From: Dugong dugon
Taxonomy: Eukaryota > Chordata > Mammalia > Sirenia > Dugongidae
DNA length: 64,000 bases
Reading direction: 5' to 3'
Assembly (NCBI GenBank): GCA_030035585.1
Contig: CM057460.1
Span: 132,292,714-132,356,713, forward strand
Position numbers and translations under genes: made by a program. The notes below the pieces were generated by a model. That model was not told the DNA's origin, did no database searches, and was given only the letters and a program-made list of their open reading frames with translations. Shown piece after piece: positions 56,144 to 64,000 of the stretch (position 1 is its first letter; the number at the start of each line of letters is the position of its first letter).

Positions 56144-59100
56144 TTACAATAGAGGTCTAATACAAAATTTGTCATTTTGTGATTGACTTATTTCACTCAG
56201 CATAATGTCCTCCAGTTTCAACCAGGTTATGAGATGCTTCACAGATTCATCGTTCTTTCTCATTGCATAGTACTCCATTGTGTGCATGTACCATAGTTTG
56301 TTTATCCATTCATCTGTTGATGGGAATCTAGGTTGTTTCCATCGTTTTGCTATTGTGAACAATGCTGTCATGAACAGAGGTATACATATGTCTATTCGAG
56401 TGACGACTCTAATTTCTCTAGGATATATTCCTAGGAGTGGGATTGCTGGATCATATGGTATGTCTATTTCTAGCTTTCTAAGGAAGTGCCATATCATTTT
56501 CCAAAATGGTTGTATCATTTTGCATTCCCACCAGCAGTGCATGAGAGTTCCGATCTCCCCGCAGCCCCTACAACATTTGCTATTTCCAGTGTTTTTGATT
56601 CGTGCCAGTAATGCCGGGGTGAGATGGTATCTCATGGTGGTTTTAATTTGCATTTCTCTAATGGCTAGTGATCGCGAGCATTTCCTCATGTGTCTGTTGG
56701 CTGCTTGAATGTTTTCTTTGGTGAAGTGTCTGTTCATTACCTTTACCCATTTTTTAATAGGATTATTTGTCTTTTTGTTGTAGAGGTGTTGGGTTTTCTT
56801 GTAGATTATGGAGATTAGAACTTTGTCTGACTTCTACTGTCCAAAATTTTTTTCCCAGTCTGTAGGTTCTCTTTTTACTCTTTTGGCGAATTCTTTTGTA
56901 GAGCATAGATGTTTGATTTTTAGAAGATCCCAGTTATCTAGCTTATCTTCTGGGATTTTTGTGTTGACAGTTATGGTTTGTATCCTGTTAATGCTGTGTA
57001 TTAGGGCCTGTAGCGTTACTCCTGTTTTTTCTTCTATGAAATTTATAGTTTTTGGCGGTCTTTGATCCATTTTGAATTAGTTTTTGTATATGGTGTGAGG
57101 TTTGGGTCCTGTTCATTTTTTTTGCAGATGGTTATCCAGTTTTGCCAGCACCATTTGTTAAAAAGACTCTCTTTTCCCCATTTGATGGACTTTGGGCCCT
57201 TGTCGATGATCAGGTGACCATAGGTAGATGGATTTACATTTGGGTTCTCAATTCTGTTCCACTGATCAATGTATCTGTCGTTGTAGCAGTACCAGGCTGT
57301 TTTGACTACCCTAACGTATAGTAGGTAATGAGGTCAGATAGTGTGAGTCCTCCAACTTTATTCTTCTTCAGTAGTGCTTTACTTATTTGGGACTTCTTCC
57401 CTTTCCATATAAAGTTAATGATTAGTTTTTCCATCTCTTTGAAGAAAGTTGCTAATATTTGGGTTGGGATTGCATTGTATTGGTAAATTGCATTGGGTAG
57501 AATTGTCATTTCCACAATGTTGAGTCTGCCTATCCATGAGCATGGTATGTTTTTCCATTTATGTAGATCCCCTTGGGTTTCTTGCAGTAGTGTTTTGTAG
57601 TTTTCTTTGTAAAAGTCTTTTACATCCCTGATTAGATTTATTCCTAAGTATTTTATTTTTTTTAGGGGCTGTTATAAATGGTATTGTTTTCCTGATTTCC
57701 TTTTCATCATTCTCTTTATTGGCGTATAGGATTCCAACTGATTTTTGTGTGTTTATCTTGTATCCTGCTACTCTGCTGAATCATTCTATTAGTTCCAGTA
57801 GATTTCTCGTGGAGTCTTTAGGGTTTTCTATGTATAGTATCATATCATCTGCAAACAAGGACAGTTTAACTTCTTCATTACCAATTTGGATGCTCTTTAT
57901 TTCTTTTTCTTGCCTTATTGCTCTAGCTAGAACTTCCAGCACAATGTTAAATAAGAGTGGTGATAAAGAGCATCCTTGTCTTGTTCTTGTTCTCAAGGGG
58001 AATTTTTTCAGCCTCTCTCCATTAAGAATGATGTTGGCTGTTTGTTTTGCATAGATGCCCTTTATTATGTTGAGAAATTTCCCTTCTATACCTATTTTAT
58101 TGAGAGTTTTTATCAGGAATTGTATTGAACTTTGTCGAATGCCTTTTCTGCATCAATTGAGATGATCATGTGATTCTTTTTCTTTTTTTTTATGTGGTGG
58201 GTTACATTGATTGATTTTTTAATGTTGAACCATCCTTGCATACCTGGTATGAGTCCTACTTGGTTGTGGTGTATTATTTTTTTGATATGATGTTGAATTC
58301 TATTGGCTAGAATTTTGTTCAGAATTTTTGCATCTATATTCATGAGAGATATTGGTCTGTCATTTTCTTTTTTGGTGACATCTTTACCTGGTATTGGTAT
58401 CAGTGTTATGCTGGCTTCATAGAATGAATTTGGAAGTGTTGCTTCCTTTTCTATGCTCTGAACTTAGTACTGACTAGTATTGTTACAAGCTCTTCTGTGA
58501 ATGTTTTTTAGAATTCTCCATTGAATCCATCTGGGCCAGGGCTTTTTTTTGTTGGGAGTTTTTTTTTTTAGTACCTTTTCAATCTCTTCTCTTGTTATGG
58601 GTCTGTTCAGATTTTCAACATCACTTTGTTGTAGTTTGGTTAGGTAGTGTGTTTCTAGAAATTTATCCATTTCCTCTAGGTTTTCAAATTTGTTGGTGTA
58701 TTGTTTTTCATAATATTCTGTTATGATCTTCTTTATTTCAGTTGGGTCTGTTGTAATGTCATGCATTTCATTTCTTGTTTGGGTTATCTGTGTTATCTCC
58801 TGTTTTTCTTTTATCAGTCTGGCCAGTGGTTTGTCAATTTTGTTGATTCTTTCAAAAAACCAACTTTTGGTTTTGTTGATTCTTTCTATTGTTTTTCTGT
58901 TCTCTATTTCATTTATTTCTGCTCTGATCTTTACTATTTCTTTTCTTGCCGTGGTTGTGGGCTTTTTTTGCTGTTCTCTTTCTGTTTGTTTGAGTTGTTT
59001 AGTTAATGCTTTGATTTTGTCCCTTTCTTCTTTTTGATATGTGCATCTATTGCTATAAATTGTACTCTGAGGACTGCCTTTGCTGTGTCCCAAAGGTTTT

Positions 59101-59953
59101 GGTATGAGGTGTTGTCATTCTCATTTGATCTAGGAAATTTTTGATTCCATCTCTGATTTCCTCCACCACCCAGTGATGTGTAAGCAGGGTATTATTCAGT
59201 TTCCATGTGATTGATTTTTTTTCCTTGCTCTTTCTGTTGTTAATTTCTACCTTGTTGGCACTGTGGTCAGAGAAGATACTTTGAATTATCTCAACGTTTT
59301 GGATCTTGTTGAGGATTGCTGTGTGGCCTAAGATATGGTCTATTCTGGAGAAAGTTCCATGTGCATTGGAAAATAATGTGTACTTTGCAGCTGTTGGATG
59401 GAGTGTTCTATATATGTGTATGAGGTCAAATTGCCTGATTGTGCCCTTTAGGTCTTCTGTATCTTTGCTGAGTTTCTTTTTAATTGTTTTGCCCTTTACT
59501 GAGAGTGGTGTGTTGAAGTCTCCTCCTATTATTGTGGAACTGTCAATTTCTCTTTTCAGTGTTGTTAGAGTTTGTATTATGTATTTTGGAGCCCTTTCAT
59601 AGGGTGCGTAGATATTTATTATGGTTATGTCTTCATGAGGGATCGTCCCTTAATCATTATATAGTGTCCTTCTTTGTCTTTTATGGTGGATTTTGTTTTA
59701 AAGTCTATTTTGTCTGAGATTGGTATTGCCACTCCTGCTCTTTTTTGGTAGCTGTTAGCATGATATGTATTTTTTTCAACCTTTGATTTTTATTAAATTC
59801 ACATCTTTGTTTCTAAGGTGTGTCTCTCGTAGACAGCATATTGATGAATCCTGTTTTTTTTATCGATTCTGTCACTCTCTGTCTCTTTATTGGTGCATTT
59901 GGTCCATTTACATTCAGTGTAATTATTGATAGATGTGATTTTATTTCTGTCAT
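56144..59953 (-). pseudogene. L1 ORF2, broken copy in element 4
   Basis: The start ATG is at 59953-59951 and the family stop (TAA) at 56146-56144, 3,810 bp. The endonuclease section is interrupted early, and the region at 59300-59600 is readable only in pieces. A 209-residue stretch at 58464-59093 covers the link between endonuclease and reverse transcriptase. Reverse transcriptase motif A lies in 58113-58343 ([14 protein letters not shown]), motif B and the catalytic FADD (57844-57855) in 57781-57996. The C-terminal part is open for 197 residues (56144-56737) with the [18 protein letters not shown] cysteine-rich motif. Several frameshifts prevent a full product. Confidence 0.92.
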
Positions 59954-60385
59954 TTGTAGTGCTTTTTTTTGTGGTGCTGACGTTTTCTTTGCTCTTCTTA
60001 CTCTCCTGTGCTGAATTACTTTTGTTTGTGGTTTTTTTTTTTTTCATTTCTTTTGTTTTTGTAGGTTTTGTTTTTGCTGAGACTTTATGTTTTTCATGTT
60101 TATTTTGATGAGTATGTTTGTTAACTTTCTTTGTGGTTTCTGTGAAATTTCCCCTTACTTTTCTAAATTTGAAGCAGTCTATTATTACTTGGTATCTCCT
60201 TGCCTTCCTCTCCATTAGAAGGCTCTATATCTACACCGTTTATTCCTTCTTTTATTGTTCTGGTGTTGTTGTCATTTATAGATTAACAGCTCTGATTCCC
60301 TGTTGTATTTCTTTTTGTTTTTCATAGTCCTTGAGAGTTCATCTCCTAGATTGGTATCTGGCTGGTACTATCCTGTGTCCTAGAT

Positions 60386-61378
60386 TCATCCTGTGAGCTG
60401 AAGTTGCTTGTTTTCAGATCGAAGGACTTCCTTTAATAATTGTAAGTTTGTTTTGGTTTTTACATATTCTTTCAATTTCTGTTTGTCTGGAAATGTCCTA
60501 ATTTCACCATCAAGTTTGAACAAAAGTTTTTCAGGATATATTAATCTTGGCTGGTAATTTTTTTCTTTCAAGGCTTTATATATGTCATCCCATTGCCCTC
60601 TTGCCTGCATTGTTTCTGCCGGATTATCTGAGCTTAGTCTTACTGTTTCTCCTCTGTATGTGACTTCTTGTTTTTCCCGAGGGTCTCTCAGGATTCTTTG
60701 TTTGTTTTTGGTTTTGGTGAGTGTGATTATGATATGCCTTGGTGATTTTCTTTTGGGGTCTATCCTATATGGTGTTCATTGAGCTTCTTGGATGGCCAAC
60801 TTTTCATCTTTCATGATATTGGGGAAGCTTTCTGTCAGCAGTTCTTCAATGATCCTCTCTGTGTTTTTTGCTTTCTCGCCCTGTTCTTATCCCCTATCAC
60901 TCACAGATTTTTGCTTTTGATTGTATCCCACATAATTCTCAGGTTTTCTTTATTTTTATTTGTTTTTTTTTTCTTCTGATTTTTCCTTGAACAGTGTTCT
61001 ATCCAAGTATTTGTCTTCAAGTCCACTGATCCTGTCTTCCACCTTTTCAAATCTTCTCCTCAGCCCTTCTATGACACTGTCCATTTCTGAAATCTTGTTT
61101 TTTATCTTTTGGATTTCTGATTGTTGTTTTTGTATAATTTATAGTTGTGAATTTATTTTGACATTTTGTTCCTGCATTATTTTCTTGAATTCTTCTATCT
61201 TTTTGTCTGTATTTTCCATGAATTTGTCTATTTTTTCCTCTTTTTTTATCTGGCTTTTGCTTCAACTCTTGGATAATTCTGAGTATTAGAGACTTGAATT
61301 CCGCATCAGGTAGTTCTAGAGGGTTTCTTCCACTGGAAAGTCGTCTGGTGTTTTATTTTGGATGCCTACTGGAACCAT
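60386..61378 (-). pseudogene. L1 ORF1, broken copy in element 4
   Basis: The start ATG 61378-61376 matches the family start (M V P V G). The end is a TGA at 60388-60386, slightly before the usual stop. The total span, 993 bp, is a multiple of three, but compensating frameshifts put the coiled coil (61047-61265) in another frame. The C-terminal domain, with the TFPDKQKLKEYVKTKTNLQ motif, is open at 60386-60610. Confidence 0.9.
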
Positions 61379-63018
61379 CCTGTCCTGTTTTTGGAAATGT
61401 TTTCATATTGACTCTGTCTTTGGGGCATTCAGTACTTATTTTTCTCATTTATTGATTGTAGATTTGTTTCATTCTTCCTTTTTTTTTTTTTTTATTTGTG
61501 TATGTGTGCGCAGGCAGGCTGTGTGTTCTTTGTTGTTTGCTCGTCTGTGAGCACTATACTTTTTGCCTCCTTCTGCAATTGGCAGGGTCAGTTGCTCAGA
61601 TATGGGACAGCAGGGCAAGTCTAGCTGAAGAGGAGTTGCTGGGATAGGTTGTTTGTGGCACTTACTACAGCCACCAGGGCAAGTAGGTAATCAGTGCAAG
61701 GCAGGTTCTGCTAGGCTGTGCCTGTGCTCCTTGGTGGTGTGATATTAAGCTCTTGGTGCACGTAGGCAGGACGTAGGAGGGAGATTGTGATGTGTGGAGC
61801 TAAGATGGGTATGGGAGAGAGAAGAGAGGACCAGGAGCCAAAAACATACAAACAAAAAAAAAAAGTGCTAGGGGAGCTTGCCGTTGGAGTGGAGAGATGA
61901 GAGACTATGAAATGGAGAAAAACAAAAAGAGGAAGAAGAAGAAAAAAATAGAAAATGAATAAATAAAAATTAGAAAGAAATAAGAGCAGCAAACCTCCCA
62001 GGGGTCTCAATGGTGTTTCTACAAGGTCTGGAGAAGTTTTTCCGAGGTGTTGCAGTATAGCCTGGCTAGAAGGCATAGAGGTATTCAGCACCAGGTATTC
62101 AGGTGACAGGAAGAGAAGGAAGGTATAGAGAGATGAGTAACTGAGTAATGAAGAAAAACAATAAGGGAAAAGAAAACAAAACAAATTTATAAAAAAAAAG
62201 AACAAGAAAACCCCCCCCAAAAAACCATGAATAAAGAAATGCTCTCAGGGATCCCTCTGCCCATCTGCGAAAGCTGAGGGGGTAGGTCCCAAGCCATGTA
62301 GCACTGCCCAGCCAGAACTGACTCCCAACTCGAGAAAAGAAAAAGAAAACAAACCAAGAATTCAAAACAAACAAACAAACAAACAGAAGCCCTGGGATCC
62401 CAGCAGCATGGCAGCCCAGATCGGGAAGCAGTTCCACACTCGAACTGAGTTCTACAGTCCCTTAGGAAGAAGCAAAGATGGAGCATGGAGACAGGTATTT
62501 GAGCAAAAAGAGGGGGAGGTGGTGAGAGGTAAGGAAGAAATCAAAAGAAGCAGAAAAAAGCAACACCAGCAGCCAACAAATAGCACTCAGTGCCGGCCAG
62601 TACAGGTGGGTGGAATCTAAGCAGCCAGTGCTTCCAGGCCAAGAGACTGTGGCTGTGGAAAGCAGAGGAGGCCGAGTGGGGGTGAAGAAGGGTGGGGGGT
62701 GGGAAAGCATATTTTGCAAATTACCAGTTGTTCTGTCTCCCACTGGAAGCTCCGTGAAGCTGCTTTCTCATACCCCCTATTTGCTGGTCTCCGATAGTCA
62801 TCCAAGATGGTGGATCCAAGCTGCGTTAGCTGATAGGGGACCTCTGCATGAAGCTCTCCTTGCTCTCTGTTCTCTGTCAGTTTTCTCACTCCACTTGGTG
62901 CTTGGCTGAGTTCTTTATCTCTTTATTTGATGTTTTAGGTTTTCAGGATTACTGTTTTCTGTTTGGCTTAGTTTTTCATATCTTTGCTGTGGAGGGACAG
63001 AGTGGTGCTTCTGCCTAG

Positions 63019-63038
63019 AGCGCCATGTTGCCGGAAGT
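63019..63038 (-). promoter_or_regulatory. ETS and YY1-type motifs at the L1 5' end
   Basis: In sense orientation the element begins ACTTCCGGCAACATGGCGC. ACTTCCGG is a consensus-like ETS site, and AACATGGCGC fits the YY1 core (AAnATGGC). In human L1 a YY1 site near the 5' end directs the start of transcription; the same role here is inferred. Confidence 0.55.
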
Positions 63039-63040
63039 AC

Positions 63041-63054
63041 TTAACACATATTTT
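63041..63054. repeat. Right target-site duplication of element 4
   Basis: TTAACACATATTTT, partner of 54967-54980, with no mismatch. Confidence 0.93.
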
Positions 63055-63917
63055 AAATATAAATGATATAAACTCTAATTACAAGAGAGTCAGTATAAAA
63101 ATAAATAAAAAGCTAGACATAACTATATATCTTCAACAACAACAAAAACTAATTTTAAATATAAAAACACAGATTGGTTAAAATAAAAGGCTGGAGAAAT
63201 ATATATGATACAAACATAAACCTTAAGAAAGCTGGAATTGCTATACTAACATTAAACAAAGTAGATTTATGATAAGGACCATTATCAGAAATAAAGAAAG
63301 ATATTACATAATCATAAAATGATCAAGTTATCAAGACATAAACATCTTAGGTATGTATGTGTTGAACAACCAAGCTTCAAAGTTTACAAAACCACTTTTG
63401 ACAGAATTGAAAGGAGAAATGACAAAAGAAACAATATTCAATACTCTTGTCTTAGAAATTAATAAAAAATTAATCTAAAACTTAGTAGAGATAAAAGAAG
63501 ACTTGATAACACTGTTAACCAACCTGACATAATCGATATATATATAGAGCACTCCACTCAACAACAAAATATATATTCTTTTAAAATGCACATGGAACAC
63601 TCATCAAAGCAGCCATATTCTGGGCCATGAAAAAATTCTTACTAAATTTCAAAGATTGATATAATAAATTTTATTTTTATAAACAGGCAATAAACAATTC
63701 AGAACCAAAATTAAATAAACAACTCCATTGACAATTGCATCACAAAACATGAAATACTTTGAGATGAGTTTAACAAAATATATGCAAGGCATATACACTG
63801 AAAGCTAGAAAATATGTTTTGATTGTTGAGGTAATTACATAAGTGTATATATTTGGCCAAACTCATTCAACTGTATACTTAAAATGGATACATTTATTCA
63901 TGTAAATTATACCTCAG
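63041..63917 (+). mobile_element. Ancient L1M-type element, piece 2 (endonuclease relic, deletion, 3' end)
   Basis: Bases 63041-63665 align with the ORF2 endonuclease of old mammalian L1s. Visible parts are GGAATTGCTATACTAACATT (the 'GVAILI' region), GAATTGAAAGGAGAAATGAC, ACTCCACTCAACAACAAAATATATATTC and ATATTCTGGGCCATGA. At about 63680 the sequence jumps to a late ORF2 part (63690-63812). The final 100 bp (63820-63917) are a typical L1 3' end: ACTCATTCAACTGTATACTTAAAATGGATACATT and GTAAATTATACCTCAG. It is a heavily deleted old copy. Confidence 0.75.
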
Positions 63918-64000
63918 TGACGTCTAGTGAAATAAAGTAACACTAGAGGTGCTTTTAAAACTTATTGCTATTTATATAGAATGCAATAATTTTCAGCACT
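63918..64000. other. Unassigned DNA at the window edge
   Basis: Too short to interpret. Confidence 0.3.

Larger units (their letters stand above)
54981..63040 (-). mobile_element. L1 element 4, full length, younger family, minus strand
   Basis: An 8.06-kb L1 in minus orientation: 5' UTR 63040-61379, ORF1 61378-60386, spacer, ORF2 59953-56144, composite 3' UTR to 54999, AATAAA at 54993-54998 and tail to 54981. The perfect 14-bp duplications on both sides suggest it is among the youngest L1 insertions here. It shares the collapsed form of the composite 3' UTR with elements 1, 1b and 3. Its 5' end is the most complete, with ACTTCCGGCAACATGGCGC. Both ORFs are broken. Confidence 0.95.

Noticed and set aside
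1-64000. A new multi-gene system such as defence, metabolic or toxin loci
   Set aside because: All protein-like sequence in the window is explained by L1, RTE and their relics. No other coding cluster is visible.

Overview
The window is mammalian nuclear DNA and almost certainly afrotherian, most likely an elephant or a close relative. Three things point there. At least ten copies or fragments of the afrotherian tRNA-derived SINE (AfroSINE) are scattered on both strands; its head reads GGAGCCCTGGTGG and its tail carries GGGTCGCTATGAGTC. There are three copies of an RTE-clade LINE, one nearly full length. There are several full-length L1 elements of one lineage whose 3' UTR matches no primate or rodent L1 that I know. 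I see no host gene exon, rRNA or tRNA gene, CRISPR array or prokaryotic-type feature. The window reads as intergenic or intronic sequence dominated by retrotransposons.

Layout. 1-1756: unique-looking DNA with a rearranged AfroSINE and a 3' RTE fragment. 1757-23085: one old full-length L1 (plus strand, about 7.2 kb when its pieces are added) cut into three pieces by younger L1s. The first is element 1 (3107-11447), with a 5'-truncated copy 1b (11448-12660) on its tail. The second is element 2 (13133-17666), which has lost nearly all of ORF2. Degraded target-site duplications sit at both breaks, and the old ORF1 resumes where it stopped. 23086-37387: mostly unique DNA with AfroSINEs, MIR and L2 relics, a HAL1/L1M relic, a full-length minus-strand RTE (33052-36250) and a MER3 hAT transposon with 8-bp duplications. 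37388-45475: element 3, a full-length plus-strand L1. 45476-54980: unique DNA, AfroSINEs, MIR, a solo LTR (49507-50329), an L2, a second hAT relic and the first part of an ancient L1. 54981-63040: element 4, a full-length minus-strand L1 with a perfect 14-bp duplication, inserted into that ancient L1, which resumes at 63041 and ends near 63917.

How the parts relate. The L1s encode the usual ORF1 RNA-binding protein and ORF2 endonuclease/reverse transcriptase, but every copy here is broken by stops and frameshifts, so none looks able to move itself. The RTE and the AfroSINEs share their 3' ends, as expected if RTE machinery mobilised the SINE. The younger L1 family has a composite 3' UTR in which its terminal unit occurs twice around a segment resembling another L1 3' end; element 2 keeps an apparent intermediate with an internal poly(A). 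I found no new multi-gene system. The worthwhile material is the insertion history and the UTR architecture of this L1 lineage.
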